Shown here: positions 55,093 to 64,000 of the stretch, piece by piece
Layout of the letters: every line of letters begins with the position of its first letter
Position numbering within the stretch: the stretch's first letter is position 1
Assembly (NCBI RefSeq): GCF_017052585.1
Contig: NZ_JAFFHZ010000001.1
Location: 4,650,001-4,714,000 of the forward strand
DNA: 64,000 nucleotides
Direction of reading: 5' to 3'
DNA from: Paenibacillus apiarius
GTDB taxonomy: Bacteria > Bacillota > Bacilli > Paenibacillales > Paenibacillaceae
The notes under the pieces: generated by a model
The model's database searches: none
The model's input: only the letters and a program-made list of their open reading frames with translations
Told to the model about the DNA's origin: nothing
Made by a program: the position numbers and the translations under genes

Positions 55093-55953
55093 ATGTCAGA
55101 TCATAACGGGCTTCCGTTTTCGTTTACACAACAACAAAATGAGGTTCCCCCAGAAACGCAAGCGCCGAAAGGCCCGCCTACCGTGGAGACGATTCAGCAG
55201 TTGGGGACAGCTTCGACTCCAACTCCGGGGGAATCCAACATTTATTGCTTAAATATTATCGGACAAATCGAAGGGCACATCGTGCTTCCCCCGCAAAATA
55301 AGACTACGAAATATGAGCATGTCATACCCCAGCTGGTTGCGGCTGAGCAGAACTCGAAGATTGAGGGCGTGCTCATCATTTTAAATACGGTCGGCGGCGA
55401 CGTGGAAGCCGGTCTGGCTATTGCGGAGATGGTCTCATCGATGTCTAAGCCTACCGTGACGCTAGTGCTTGGAGGCGGACACAGCATCGGCGTGCCGATC
55501 GCCGTATCATCCAATGTCAGTCTTATCGCAGAGACGGCTACGATGACGATACACCCGATACGTCTGACTGGGCTTGTGATCGGCGTGCCGCAAACGTTCG
55601 AATATTTAGACAAGATGCAAGAGCGCGTGGTACGCTTTGTGACGACTCATTCACGCGTATCCGAGCAGAAATTTAAAGAGCTTATGTTTACGACAGGCGA
55701 GCTCACTCGCGATATCGGAACGACCGTAATCGGAGTTGACGCGGTTCGTTACGGACTCATCGATGAGGTGGGAGGGATTGGGTTGGCATTGGAGCGGTTG
55801 AATCGAATGATTGACGAGAAAAGGTCCAGTCCGAGCAACAATCCGAGCATAAACCCGAATGCAAACAATGGGAACGGGAGTGTTGTAAATCCCGGTGCGA
55901 ATCCAGTTCAAGCGCCTCCGGGTGCTCCGCCGATCGGAGGAGGCCAAGGATGA
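55093..55953 (+). CDS. tepA: ClpP-class peptidase TepA (YlfB/YmfB)
   Basis: TepA is a cytoplasmic ClpP-fold serine peptidase linked to secretion and spore proteins in B. subtilis. The 286-residue product has the ClpP core ([20 protein letters not shown]) and a nucleophile region [14 protein letters not shown] with Ser in the HSIG elbow, followed by a histidine in [10 protein letters not shown]. The N-terminal 50 residues are Pro/Thr-rich and the C-terminal 45 residues are Asn/Pro/Gly-rich and disordered, making it longer than the B. subtilis protein. ATG at 55093 follows GGAGGG; an upstream in-frame start would run through the terminator. Confidence 0.9.
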   Translation: MSDHNGLPFSFTQQQNEVPPETQAPKGPPTVETIQQLGTASTPTPGESNIYCLNIIGQIEGHIVLPPQNKTTKYEHVIPQLVAAEQNSKIEGVLIILNTVGGDVEAGLAIAEMVSSMSKPTVTLVLGGGHSIGVPIAVSSNVSLIAETATMTIHPIRLTGLVIGVPQTFEYLDKMQERVVRFVTTHSRVSEQKFKELMFTTGELTRDIGTTVIGVDAVRYGLIDEVGGIGLALERLNRMIDEKRSSPSNNPSINPNANNGNGSVVNPGANPVQAPPGAPPIGGGQG

Positions 55954-56162
55954 TGCTCTATACCGTTATGCCAATGGAACAAGTGTTGAATGGGTATGAT
56001 AAAGAGCCGAAATTCATGGAAATGGAATGGCAGGGGCGCACTTTGCTGGTGGAGCAAATCGACTTGACGACCGTCCGCATCGAAAGGTTACTGCAGGGCC
56101 GCGAACTGCATGATTTTTTGCTTCCGTGTTTTGCCCCCGGCACTGTTTTATCGCTGCGCTAA
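55950..56162 (+). CDS. ylzJ: YlzJ-like small protein
   Basis: This 70-residue protein matches the YlzJ family of spore formers: it starts [12 protein letters not shown], has [12 protein letters not shown] in the middle and ends in a proline-containing tail, [15 protein letters not shown]. It overlaps tepA by four bases and precedes ftsK/spoIIIE, as in B. subtilis. Function is unknown. Confidence 0.85.
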   Translation: MMLYTVMPMEQVLNGYDKEPKFMEMEWQGRTLLVEQIDLTTVRIERLLQGRELHDFLLPCFAPGTVLSLR

Positions 56163-56182
56163 CCTATTGTTTGCGAATGAGA

Positions 56183-56215
56183 GCACGCCCCTCTAAAGAG
56201 GGAAGCGTGCTTTTT
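56183..56215 (+). terminator. Terminator after ylzJ
   Basis: GCACGCCCCTC pairs with GAGGGAAGCGTGC (small internal mismatch), followed by TTTTTCTCTTT. Confidence 0.7.
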
Positions 56216-56251
56216 CTCTTTGGAATGGCAATAGGAAGAACGGTTGTTCTG

Positions 56252-56260
56252 TGCTATAAT
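56252..56260 (+). promoter_or_regulatory. Extended -10 promoter for ftsK
   Basis: TGCTATAAT is a perfect extended -10 (TGnTATAAT). No good -35 is visible, which extended -10 promoters tolerate. The start codon is only 23 bases downstream, so the leader is very short. Confidence 0.5.
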
Positions 56261-56282
56261 GTACAAATGGAGGTGACTGTAT

Positions 56283-58997
56283 TTGGCCCGCAGAAAAAAA
56301 AAGAAGCAATCCTTTAGCAAAAGCCTGAAATACGAAATATACGGTATTTTGCTTATTACGTGTTCCGTCATAGCATTGTCTGGCGGGGCTGCTTTCGGGC
56401 GATCATTATCCAAGATTTCGGGATTGCTATTAGGAAAGTGGTATTTCATTATTCCGCTTACGTTCATATATATCGGCTTGGCGGTGATGATTAAACGCAA
56501 TTGGCCCAAGGGATGGAATCCGCGCAAGACAGGGATGGTCTGCATCATATTGGCACTTACGATGATCAGCACCGTTCACGCTGTCGAGCAGCGAATTTTG
56601 CCTGTCGCCGATGAGGTTGGGGTGGGATTTATATTTCAAGACATACATAAGACGTTGAAAGCAGAACTGCTGCAGGCCCAGGAGACGGGAACGGCAGGAA
56701 CGATGCTGCAAAAGGACATAAGCGGCGGATACGTTGGCGCTGTGCTCTATTGCGCTTTGTTCATGCTGTTCGGAAGCCTTGGCAGCAAGCTTCTCACCAT
56801 TGTATTGCTGTTTATCGGATTTATGCTGGCCACGCAGCTTTCTTATGTCGAACTGGTTCGTCTCTTGCGGTCCCAGATTAAGAAGTTAGCCGCAGTGATG
56901 AAGAAGAAGCGTAAGGCGCGCTTGAATGAGCGCAAGCTGCAGGATGGCAAACAACAACGGGCCGCGGCTAAGCATCCCGTTAAGGAATATATGCTGCCGG
57001 ATTCCCTTGACGACGAGGAGGATGAAGATGGTCCTCCGCGCCGAATCCCCAAGATGCCAATCTTTATGCAATTGTTCAGCCGCAAACGTGCAGCCGAAAA
57101 TGCAGATGAGGATGAGGAATACGGTGAAAGTGCAATCTTCAAAGGCAGAGCGAAAGCGGCACGGTTAAGTGATGCCGATGATGAGGATGACGGCCCGATT
57201 ATAAATGCGGCAGTGACTGCTACAGCCGCGAAGGCTTCAAGTGAGCTGCAGAATGGACATGGACATGGCGATCTGGATGCGGCCGTGAGTGAAGCGCCCC
57301 GGTTCCGAGATTTCACGGCGCAAGCGGCCGAACCGGGATGGGATGATCAGGAAGACCAACTGCCAGAGCATGTTCCCGCTGCAGGCCAAGCGCCTTGGAA
57401 GCACGACGATACCGAGGATGATTGGGAGGAAGCGGTTCCTGGGGCTCTTGCTCATCAAGGTGGCGGCGACTCCGCTCATGCAGGCTTGGACCCTGAATTG
57501 GTCCAAGCTCCCGATGGAGCGGAAGGGATAGCGGCTGAACCGGCATTGATTAAGCCTCCGCCTCCACCAGTTAAGCCGTATAAAATGCCATCGTTCAATT
57601 TGCTGAGCAAACAGCCGAACAGTGCCAAAGGCGGGGATCAAGCCGATTTCATGCAGACGGCCCGCAAGCTTGAGGCGACACTGGAGAGCTTCGGAGTAAG
57701 GGCAAAAGTATTGGAAGTCGTTCGCGGGCCTGCGGTGACGCGCTATGAGATTCAGCCTGATATCGGCGTCAAGGTAAGTCGGATTGTAAGTTTGTCCGAT
57801 GACATCGCACTTGCGCTTGCTGCGAAGGATATTCGGATGGAGGCGCCGATACCGGGGAAATCGGCCATCGGCATCGAGGTGCCGAACAATGAAGTCTCTA
57901 CAGTCACGATGCGTGAAGTAATGGAGACGCCAACATTCCTTGAGGCTGCCTCGCGATTGTCAATTGCTCTAGGCCGCGATATATCGGGCACTCCGATCGT
58001 CGGCAACTTGGCCCGCATGCCTCACTTGCTCGTTGCTGGCGCTACAGGTTCAGGGAAATCGGTATGTATCAACGGGATCATTACGAGTATTCTGTACAAG
58101 GCCAAGCCGGACGAAGTCAAGTTTCTGATGGTGGATCCGAAAATGGTCGAGTTAAATGTGTATAACGGCATTCCCCATCTGTTGGCACCGGTCGTGACGG
58201 ATCCTCGGCGGGCATCGCTGGCGCTGAAGAAGATCGTGGTGGAGATGGAAAAGCGTTACGAGTTGTTCTCGAAGTCGGGCACACGGAATATTGAAGGATA
58301 CAACAAGCTTGTCGCCGAAGAACCGGAGAAAGTTCTGCCGTACATCGTCATTATCGTCGATGAGCTGGCAGACTTGATGATGGTCGCCGCCAATGATGTC
58401 GAAGACGCGATATGCCGATTGGCGCAAATGGCCCGCGCAGCAGGCATTCATTTAATAATCGCGACACAACGTCCTTCGGTTGACGTCATTACGGGAGTTA
58501 TTAAGGCGAATATCCCGTCACGGATAGCATTTGGCGTATCCTCTCAAGTAGACTCGCGCACCATTCTCGATATGGCAGGGGCAGAGAAGCTGCTGGGCCG
58601 CGGCGACATGCTCTTCCTGCCGATGGGCTCCTCCAAGCCGATTCGCGTGCAAGGCGCGTTCTTGTCCGACCAAGAGGTGGAATCGGTCGTTTCCTTCGTA
58701 AGCGGACAAGGCCAAGCCGAATATAACGATGACTTGGTTCCGGAGATTGACGAAAACGGACTTGCGGCAGACCAGCCGGTCGATGAGCTGTACGAGCAGG
58801 CCATTCAAATGGTGCTTGAAGCGCAGCAGGCTTCTGCGTCTTTGCTTCAGCGCCGCATGCGTATCGGATACAATCGGGCAAGCCGGTTGATTGATCATAT
58901 GCATATGCAGGGCATCATCGGACCTCACGAAGGGAGCCGCCCGCGCGAAGTGCTTTTGACGCTAGAGCAATATCAACAGAACAAAATATCATCGTAA
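56283..58997 (+). CDS. ftsK: DNA translocase FtsK/SpoIIIE
   Basis: This motor pumps chromosomal DNA through the closing septum in division or sporulation. Four N-terminal membrane helices (about residues 17-200) are followed by a long acidic linker (about 240-430) with Glu/Asp, Ala and Pro-rich stretches. The translocase then has Walker [32 protein letters not shown], Walker [16 protein letters not shown] and [13 protein letters not shown], and the C-terminal gamma winged helix [19 protein letters not shown]. The start is TTG after GGAGGTG. B. subtilis has SpoIIIE at this locus; at 904 aa this homologue is longer because of the linker. Confidence 0.97.
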   Translation: MARRKKKKQSFSKSLKYEIYGILLITCSVIALSGGAAFGRSLSKISGLLLGKWYFIIPLTFIYIGLAVMIKRNWPKGWNPRKTGMVCIILALTMISTVHAVEQRILPVADEVGVGFIFQDIHKTLKAELLQAQETGTAGTMLQKDISGGYVGAVLYCALFMLFGSLGSKLLTIVLLFIGFMLATQLSYVELVRLLRSQIKKLAAVMKKKRKARLNERKLQDGKQQRAAAKHPVKEYMLPDSLDDEEDEDGPPRRIPKMPIFMQLFSRKRAAENADEDEEYGESAIFKGRAKAARLSDADDEDDGPIINAAVTATAAKASSELQNGHGHGDLDAAVSEAPRFRDFTAQAAEPGWDDQEDQLPEHVPAAGQAPWKHDDTEDDWEEAVPGALAHQGGGDSAHAGLDPELVQAPDGAEGIAAEPALIKPPPPPVKPYKMPSFNLLSKQPNSAKGGDQADFMQTARKLEATLESFGVRAKVLEVVRGPAVTRYEIQPDIGVKVSRIVSLSDDIALALAAKDIRMEAPIPGKSAIGIEVPNNEVSTVTMREVMETPTFLEAASRLSIALGRDISGTPIVGNLARMPHLLVAGATGSGKSVCINGIITSILYKAKPDEVKFLMVDPKMVELNVYNGIPHLLAPVVTDPRRASLALKKIVVEMEKRYELFSKSGTRNIEGYNKLVAEEPEKVLPYIVIIVDELADLMMVAANDVEDAICRLAQMARAAGIHLIIATQRPSVDVITGVIKANIPSRIAFGVSSQVDSRTILDMAGAEKLLGRGDMLFLPMGSSKPIRVQGAFLSDQEVESVVSFVSGQGQAEYNDDLVPEIDENGLAADQPVDELYEQAIQMVLEAQQASASLLQRRMRIGYNRASRLIDHMHMQGIIGPHEGSRPREVLLTLEQYQQNKISS

Positions 58998-59003
58998 TGT
59001 TTG

Positions 59004-59030
59004 AAAAGGACGCTTCGGCGTCCTTTTTTT
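59004..59030 (+). terminator. Terminator after ftsK, UUCG tetraloop
   Basis: AAAAGGACGC-TTCG-GCGTCCTTTT is a perfect 10-bp stem closed by a TTCG tetraloop and followed by more T residues. Textbook intrinsic terminator. Confidence 0.92.
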
Positions 59031-59148
59031 GTTTCAGGGAGAATGGGGAGAGGGACGGCTGACGCGAATCCCGTCGTCAGCCGCATCAAGCCTAATATGA
59101 ACTATACGTTCAAGATGAAGCATAGCAATACTCAGATCTCGTTCCATG

Positions 59149-59179
59149 TGAATAGAAGTTACTTCGTTTTCTCATAATA
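59149..59179 (+). promoter_or_regulatory. Sigma-G/sigma-F-like promoter for sleB
   Basis: TGAATA at 59149-59154 fits the forespore -35 consensus (TGnATA). CATAATA at 59173-59179 differs by one base from the sigma-G -10 CATACTA, with 18 bases between. It is correctly placed for a forespore-expressed germination enzyme. Confidence 0.6.
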
Positions 59180-59227
59180 AAGTTGCCAATCCTGTCAAAA
59201 TCACAAGAGAGAGGTAGACGTTAGGCC

Positions 59228-59974
59228 ATGAGAAAACGCATGATTTGGATTACGATCTGTATGGTGTTCGCGCTGTTCGGCGCATATCAGTACAAGCATA
59301 TGACAGATTCCGCTGCCACTTTCAGCAATGCAACGATAAAGCACGGATCAACGGGGCAAGACGTAAATGAGTTGCAAGGACGGTTGAAGTTTTTAGGCTA
59401 TTATGACGGTAAAGTGGATGGTGTGTTCGGAAGCGCCACGCTCGAATCGGTAAAATGGTTCCAATGGAAATTCGGCATGAAAGCAGACGGCGTTGTCGGT
59501 TCGAAGACGAAAGTGAAGCTGTACAATGCAACGAAAAATTGGAAGCCGGGAGCTGCAGAGAATAAGGCGGGCACCTCAAAGCCAAAGAACACTGTCAGCG
59601 GCTCCAACAATCGTGGATTTTCCGAAAATGATTTGAAGCTGATGGCCAATGCAGTCTTTGGAGAGGCTCGCGGCGAACCATACGAAGGCCAGGTGGCTGT
59701 GGCCGCTGTCATTCTTAACCGAGTAAAATCACCCAGCTTTCCGAATACGGTATCGGGCGTTATATTTCAACCGGGCGCATTTACGGCCGTAGCAGATGGC
59801 CAAATCTGGTTGACGCCTAATGAACGGGCGCGCCAAGCTGTACAGGATGCGATCGAAGGATGGGATCCGAGCGGCGGCTGCCTGTATTACTTCAACCCGG
59901 TAACCGCCACATCCAAGTGGATTTGGACGCGGACTCAAGTAAAAACGATTGGGAAACACATATTCTGTATGTAG
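59228..59974 (+). CDS. sleB: Spore cortex-lytic enzyme SleB
   Basis: SleB is a lytic transglycosylase that breaks muramic-lactam-containing cortex peptidoglycan during germination. The 248-residue precursor has an N-terminal signal/anchor (about residues 1-22) and a peptidoglycan-binding domain (GSTGQDVNELQGRLKFLGYY to about residue 100). A Ser/Asn/Gly linker leads to the hydrolase_2 catalytic domain, with the catalytic Glu in FGEARGEPYEGQVAVAAVIL and the conserved TVSGVIFQPGAFTAVADGQI. No ypeB follows, although sleB and ypeB are often linked. Insertion between ftsK and ymfF differs from B. subtilis order. Confidence 0.93.
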   Translation: MRKRMIWITICMVFALFGAYQYKHMTDSAATFSNATIKHGSTGQDVNELQGRLKFLGYYDGKVDGVFGSATLESVKWFQWKFGMKADGVVGSKTKVKLYNATKNWKPGAAENKAGTSKPKNTVSGSNNRGFSENDLKLMANAVFGEARGEPYEGQVAVAAVILNRVKSPSFPNTVSGVIFQPGAFTAVADGQIWLTPNERARQAVQDAIEGWDPSGGCLYYFNPVTATSKWIWTRTQVKTIGKHIFCM

Positions 59975-59985
59975 CGCTCGGAACG

Positions 59986-60028
59986 AAGAAGCAATGGTCA
60001 TGGCTCGACCGTTCGCTTCTTTGTTTTT
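59986..60028 (+). terminator. Terminator after sleB
   Basis: AAGAAGC pairs with GCTTCTT and, inside, GGTC with GACC; a TGTTTTT tail follows. Confidence 0.65.
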
Positions 60029-60043
60029 AAATGAAAGCACAAT

Positions 60044-60072
60044 TTCGCTATTCGGGATACAGCAGGTATACT
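60044..60072 (+). promoter_or_regulatory. Possible promoter for ymfF
   Basis: TATACT at 60067-60072 is a good -10; the -35 TTCGCT, 17 bases upstream, is weak. Confidence 0.35.
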
Positions 60073-60152
60073 ATGGTTAAACATCGAATATAAGATGCAA
60101 GATGCATGACAATAGCCGTGCAGGGGACACGGAAGAAAAGAGGTAAACACTC

Positions 60153-61433
60153 GTGAGCAAACCTACTTTTGAACGAGGCAATGTCAAAGGCATACGGGTT
60201 CACGTTATGCCGACGAATCGCTTCAAAACGTTCGCAATCTCCGTATATGCAGGGATACCGCTGTCGGAAGAAACGGTTACCCCGATTGCATTGACGCCAT
60301 TTGTGCTCCGGCGGGGGACGGCTTCTTACCCGGAAACGATTCGCTTTCGCGAGCGGCTGGACGAAATGTATGGCGCAGGATTTGGCTTCGATGTATACAA
60401 GCGAGGCGATTATCAAATCGTACAGTTCCGTATGGACGTGATTAACGATACCTTCGTCCGTTCTGCAGATTCCTTGCTCGGTCAGGCGTTTCAATTTATA
60501 GGCGATGTCATGACGGCGCCTGTCACCGAGGAAGGAGTCTTCCGCAGCAAGTATGTGACTGAGGAGAAAGAGACGCTGCGCCAGCGCATTGAATCAATCG
60601 TGAACGACAAGATAAGATACGCGGCAGAGCGCTGCATTGAGGAAATGTGCAAGGATGAGCCGTACCGGCTTCATGCGCTCGGCAATCGCCAAGATTTGGA
60701 CGGCATCGATGCTCAATCGCTGCACGATAAATACCGGTGGTGGCTCGAGCATGCCGCGATTGATGTGTATGTCGTAGGCGATACGACCCTTGAGGAAGTA
60801 GAACGATACATCAACGATTCCTTCGATTTGAACCGGACGGGCGAAACGCCTTATGCGCGTTCCATTCCCGTTCCCCGGACCACAGAACCGAACACCGTAA
60901 TCGAACGTCTGGACGTCAGTCAAGGGAAGCTTAACATGGGGCTTCGCTCCACCATTACCTATGCGGACAACGGATATCCGGCTGCTTTGTTATTCAACGG
61001 AGTGCTTGGCGGTTATCCGCATTCCAAGCTGTTCATTCATGTCCGGGAAAAGAACAGTCTCGCTTATTATGCATCATCGCGCTTCGACGGCCATAAAGCA
61101 ATTTGCACGCTTCAATCGGGGATTGAGTTCCAAAACTTCGATAAAGCTCAGGTCATCATCAAAGAACAGCTGGAAGCGATGAAGGCCGGCCAGATAGAAT
61201 CCTTGGAGCTAAGTCAGACGAAGGCGATGATAGCCAATCAGCTTCGTGAAATTGACGATTCGGCTTTTGAAATGATCGGTTTTGATTTTAACCGTGTATT
61301 ATCCGGCCGCGAACGCTCTACAGCCCAATTAATCGATGAGATTGAACAGACGGATGAGTCGCGCATTCAAGAAGCGGCACAAACCTTTCATTTGGACACG
61401 ATATACTTCTTGCGCGATCGGGAGGAGGTTTAA
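60153..61433 (+). CDS. ymfF: M16-family peptidase-like protein YmfF (zinc motif absent)
   Basis: The 426-residue protein has the two-domain M16 fold: an N-terminal part with FLRRGT-like FVLRRGTASYPETIRFRERL and a C-terminal part with HSKLFIHVREKNSLAYYASS. The position of the zinc motif HxxEH carries no such residues, so it is probably catalytically inactive and acts as partner of the adjacent active protein. The start is GTG with AAAGAGG upstream. It is two bases before the ymfH start, indicating co-translation. The pair resembles AlbE/AlbF-like and mitochondrial-processing-peptidase-like heterodimers. Confidence 0.9.
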   Translation: MSKPTFERGNVKGIRVHVMPTNRFKTFAISVYAGIPLSEETVTPIALTPFVLRRGTASYPETIRFRERLDEMYGAGFGFDVYKRGDYQIVQFRMDVINDTFVRSADSLLGQAFQFIGDVMTAPVTEEGVFRSKYVTEEKETLRQRIESIVNDKIRYAAERCIEEMCKDEPYRLHALGNRQDLDGIDAQSLHDKYRWWLEHAAIDVYVVGDTTLEEVERYINDSFDLNRTGETPYARSIPVPRTTEPNTVIERLDVSQGKLNMGLRSTITYADNGYPAALLFNGVLGGYPHSKLFIHVREKNSLAYYASSRFDGHKAICTLQSGIEFQNFDKAQVIIKEQLEAMKAGQIESLELSQTKAMIANQLREIDDSAFEMIGFDFNRVLSGRERSTAQLIDEIEQTDESRIQEAAQTFHLDTIYFLRDREEV

Positions 61434-61435
61434 CG

Positions 61436-62716
61436 ATGGAACAACGTCAATATTCCCAGCTGCAAGAAACGTTATATTATGAACGGATGGATAATGGGCT
61501 GGATGTCTACGTCTTGCCGAAGCCAGGGTTTCAGAAGACATATGCTACATTTTCAACGAAGTACGGCTCGATAGACAATCACTTTCAAGTTGCCGGACAG
61601 AACGCGATTCAAGTTCCTGACGGTATCGCGCATTTCCTCGAACATAAAATGTTTGAAGAGCCCGAGGGCGATATTTTTGCAACCTTTGCCCAGCAGGGCG
61701 CTTCCGCAAACGCATTCACAACCTTTGACCGTACCGTATATTTGTTTTCATCCACTGCCAAAGTCGAGGAAAGTCTGGAAACATTGATTGATTTTGTGCA
61801 AAGACCATATTTTACGGATGAGAACGTAGAGAAGGAAAAAGGGATCATCGCGCAGGAAATCAATATGTATCGGGACAATCCGGCATGGCGGTCCTACTTC
61901 GGTCTTATCGAGGCTATGTATCAGATTCATCCGGTGCACATCGATATTGCCGGTACGGTCGAATCCATCGGCACGATTACGAAGGAGACGCTATATACGT
62001 GTTACCACACCTTTTATCATCCGACCAACATGCTGTTGTTCGTCGTTGGCGGTGTGAACGAACAGGCCATTTTTGATTTAGTGCGCCGCAATCAATCGCG
62101 GAAGGAGTTCGAGCCCCAAGGAGCAATCGACCGTATTTTCGAATCGGAGCCCGAAGCGGTACAGGAAGCCCGGCGAGTCTCGAAGCTGCCAGTGTCCATC
62201 CCCCGCTGCTTGTTCGGATGCAAAGAACCCCGTCCGGGCCTGAAAGGCAGAGCGCTGCTGGAGTATGAGATTGCAACGCGAGTCATGATGGACTTGCTGC
62301 TGGGCAGCAGCTCGCAGTTGAATCAGACCCTATATGAGGAAGGGCTTACCACCGATTCCTTCGGAAGCGAGTTCAACTGCAGTCCCGATTACGCGTTCTC
62401 GATAATGGGCGGAGAAACGAAGGATCCGGATAGGTTGGTGCAACGTGTGCAGGAACTGGTTGAGCAAGCGAAGCAGAAAGGCTTTGCAGCGGCGTCGTTC
62501 GAACGCATTCGCAATAAAGCGATCGGTTCCTATCTGCGAATGCTTAATTCGCCTGAAGCAATTGCTAATGAATTCACAAAGTTCAAGTTCCGGGATACGG
62601 ATTTATTTGATATAATTTCCGTATACGAAGCGCTGACGTTAGAACAGGTTCATCAGCGGCTGCAAGACCATTTCGATTGGAACCAGTTAGCCGTTTCCAT
62701 CGTGGAACAGCCGTAG
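61436..62716 (+). CDS. ymfH: M16-family zinc peptidase YmfH
   Basis: This 426-residue M16 peptidase has an intact HFLEH at residues 66-70 (GIAHFLEHKMFEEPEGD). The third ligand Glu is near IIAQEINMYRDNPAWR. It is followed by the C-terminal domain with QTLYEEGLTTDSFGSEFNCS. Paired with YmfF of nearly identical length, it probably forms a heterodimer with one active half. Substrate is unknown; it may process small peptides. GGAGG precedes the ATG. Confidence 0.93.
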   Translation: MEQRQYSQLQETLYYERMDNGLDVYVLPKPGFQKTYATFSTKYGSIDNHFQVAGQNAIQVPDGIAHFLEHKMFEEPEGDIFATFAQQGASANAFTTFDRTVYLFSSTAKVEESLETLIDFVQRPYFTDENVEKEKGIIAQEINMYRDNPAWRSYFGLIEAMYQIHPVHIDIAGTVESIGTITKETLYTCYHTFYHPTNMLLFVVGGVNEQAIFDLVRRNQSRKEFEPQGAIDRIFESEPEAVQEARRVSKLPVSIPRCLFGCKEPRPGLKGRALLEYEIATRVMMDLLLGSSSQLNQTLYEEGLTTDSFGSEFNCSPDYAFSIMGGETKDPDRLVQRVQELVEQAKQKGFAAASFERIRNKAIGSYLRMLNSPEAIANEFTKFKFRDTDLFDIISVYEALTLEQVHQRLQDHFDWNQLAVSIVEQP

Positions 62717-62782
62717 AACATGAGGGCGTGCCTGCCTAACGGGTACGCCTTCTTCGTATTTATGTAAAGGGGAGAACAAGGT

Positions 62783-63529
62783 ATGAAGGCTTTAGCGGAA
62801 ACTTCCGTGTTAATAACAGGAGCAAGCAGGGGAATTGGCGCGGCCATCGCCGAGCGATTCGCTTCGGTCGGGATGAAGGTTGTCATCCATTATTTGCAGT
62901 CCCATGAATCCGCCAACGAAGTGGCAAGACGATGCTTGGCTTATGGCGGCGAGGTGATGACAATTTCAGCCGATTTACGGTCGGGGGAACAGATCGATCG
63001 GATGAAAACGAAGCTGGACGAACTCGGGTTCACGCCGGATGTAGTTGTTAACAATGCGGGTGTTGCATACTATGGTTTGGTTAGCGATGTGACGGAAGAA
63101 GAATGGGACGAATGCATGAGCATTAACTTAAAAGGGATGTTTTTATGCGCCCAACGATTTATGCCTCATATGATTTCACAGAAATACGGTCGCATCATTA
63201 ACGTGTCGTCGATTTGGGGAATTACGGGGGCATCATGCGAAGTGATGTATTCCACGGCTAAGGGCGGGGTAAACGCGTTCACGAAGGCATTGGCCAAAGA
63301 ACTGGCCCCCTCCGGAGTGACAGTCAATGCCGTTGCTCCAGGCGCAGTCGAGACGGACATGGTCAAGCATCTGGATAAAGAGGAGCGGGTTGCCCTGCAG
63401 GACGATATACCGTTAGGCCGTCTCGGCACTCCGGAAGAAGTGGCATCGCTCGTCTATTTCCTGGCTTTGCCGGAATCAAGTTATATTACGGGACAGGTCA
63501 TCAGCCCAAATGGCGGATGGCAAACGTAA
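62783..63529 (+). CDS. ymfI: EF-P 5-aminopentanone reductase YmfI (SDR family)
   Basis: YmfI is a short-chain dehydrogenase that reduces the 5-aminopentanone modification on elongation factor P to 5-aminopentanol in B. subtilis, a step needed for full EF-P activity and swarming. The Rossmann motif is ITGASRGIGAAIAERF, with NNAGV, Ser in NVSSIWG, and catalytic Y156/K160 in MYSTAKGG. The 248-residue product resembles FabG, but its place after ymfF-ymfH favours YmfI. AGGGGAGAA precedes the ATG. Confidence 0.9.
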   Translation: MKALAETSVLITGASRGIGAAIAERFASVGMKVVIHYLQSHESANEVARRCLAYGGEVMTISADLRSGEQIDRMKTKLDELGFTPDVVVNNAGVAYYGLVSDVTEEEWDECMSINLKGMFLCAQRFMPHMISQKYGRIINVSSIWGITGASCEVMYSTAKGGVNAFTKALAKELAPSGVTVNAVAPGAVETDMVKHLDKEERVALQDDIPLGRLGTPEEVASLVYFLALPESSYITGQVISPNGGWQT

Positions 63530-63669
63530 GCGCTGTAAATCGCAATCGCTTCATGTCAATCTTACTGCCAAGGCAGGTTTTTATCTATGATGAGTACGCA
63601 TAATTCCGGTTCCAAACGTACATATTACGACTGTTGACGCATTAATTAAAGCGACAAGGAGGCGTTCTC

Positions 63670-63924
63670 ATGTCATCTGTACTCAAAAATTTCGACACGT
63701 GGAAGAAATTTCTTGGCGAGCGCGTCAAGCAGGCAAAAGGAATTGGCATGACAGAAGAGACCATTTCCAAATTAGCTTTTGAAATCGGCTCGTTCTTGGA
63801 TGAAAAGGTGGATCCGCAAAACCCGCAAGAGCGCACGTTGAAAGAATTGTGGGAAGTCGGCTCTGACGAAGAGCGGAAGACGATTGCCCGCTTGATGGTG
63901 AAATTGGCCGATCGCAACGGCTAA
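63670..63924 (+). CDS. ymfJ: DUF3243 domain protein YmfJ
   Basis: The 84-residue protein is a compact helical domain: VLKNFDTWKKFLGERVKQAK, EETISKLAFEIGSFLDEKVD and a C-terminal RKTIARLMVKLADRNG. It matches the DUF3243/YmfJ family of Firmicutes, whose function is unknown. AAGGAGG precedes the ATG. It is conserved next to ymfI, and a strong terminator follows. Confidence 0.88.
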   Translation: MSSVLKNFDTWKKFLGERVKQAKGIGMTEETISKLAFEIGSFLDEKVDPQNPQERTLKELWEVGSDEERKTIARLMVKLADRNG

Positions 63925-63946
63925 TCGAAACATGGCTAAGCAACAA

Positions 63947-63984
63947 AAAGAAAGGGAGTTCTGTATAGAACTTTCTTTCTTTTC
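63947..63984 (+). terminator. Terminator after ymfJ
   Basis: AAAGAAAGGGAGTTC (63947-63961) pairs along its whole length, with two G-U pairs, with GAACTTTCTTTCTTT (63968-63982) around TGTATA. The descending arm is T-rich. Confidence 0.8.
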
Positions 63985-64000
63985 TGTCATCTTCATCTCA

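Overview
This 64 kb window looks like chromosomal DNA of an endospore-forming, motile member of the Firmicutes, most probably Paenibacillus or a close Paenibacillaceae relative. The reasons are a Bacillus-type fla/che operon with FliY, CheC and CheD; PolC; RNase J; spore genes (dpaA/dpaB, ylxY, tepA, sleB); moderate GC; strong purine-rich ribosome binding sites with many TTG/GTG starts; and gene order matching the Bacillus subtilis fliM-to-ymfJ region. Every supported gene is on the + strand. No tRNA, rRNA, CRISPR array, prophage or intact insertion sequence is visible. The longest gene-free stretches are about 280 bases, and all have identifiable content.

Region 1 (1-19519) is the distal fla/che operon. 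It holds fliM (5' end cut off), fliY, cheY, the export gate fliO-fliP-fliQ-fliR-flhB-flhA, flhF-flhG, then cheB, cheA, cheW, cheC, cheD and sigD. Four poorly characterised genes and a DUF342/FapA-like gene surround sigD; one of them looks like SwrB. Most genes overlap or abut, and I see no strong internal terminator.

Region 2 (19520-26960) covers translation and envelope synthesis: rpsB with its own promoter and structured leader, tsf, pyrH, frr, uppS, cdsA, dxr and rseP. Region 3 (27071-44813) carries information processing: an archaeal/eukaryal-type proS, polC, then rimP, nusA, ylxR, ylxQ, infB, rbfA, nrnA, truB, ribF, rpsO and pnp. A 165-bp element with perfect 11-bp terminal inverted repeats sits between rimP and nusA.

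Region 4 (44987-52941) mixes sporulation and aspartate-family metabolism: ylxY, an M16 peptidase, dut, dpaA-dpaB behind a sigma-K-like promoter, then asd, dapG and dapA. DapA makes the dihydrodipicolinate from which DpaAB makes spore dipicolinate. The asd and dapG leaders contain hairpins that suggest attenuation. Region 5 (53214-63924) holds an RNase J with an intact catalytic motif, tepA, ylzJ, ftsK/spoIIIE, sleB behind a sigma-G-like promoter, the ymfF/ymfH M16 pair, the EF-P modification reductase ymfI, and ymfJ (DUF3243).

I did not find a convincing undescribed multi-gene system. The best leads are the rimP-nusA element, the dapG leader, the uncharacterised proteins around sigD, and two apparent departures from the B. 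subtilis gene types at syntenic places (ProS class and RNase J).
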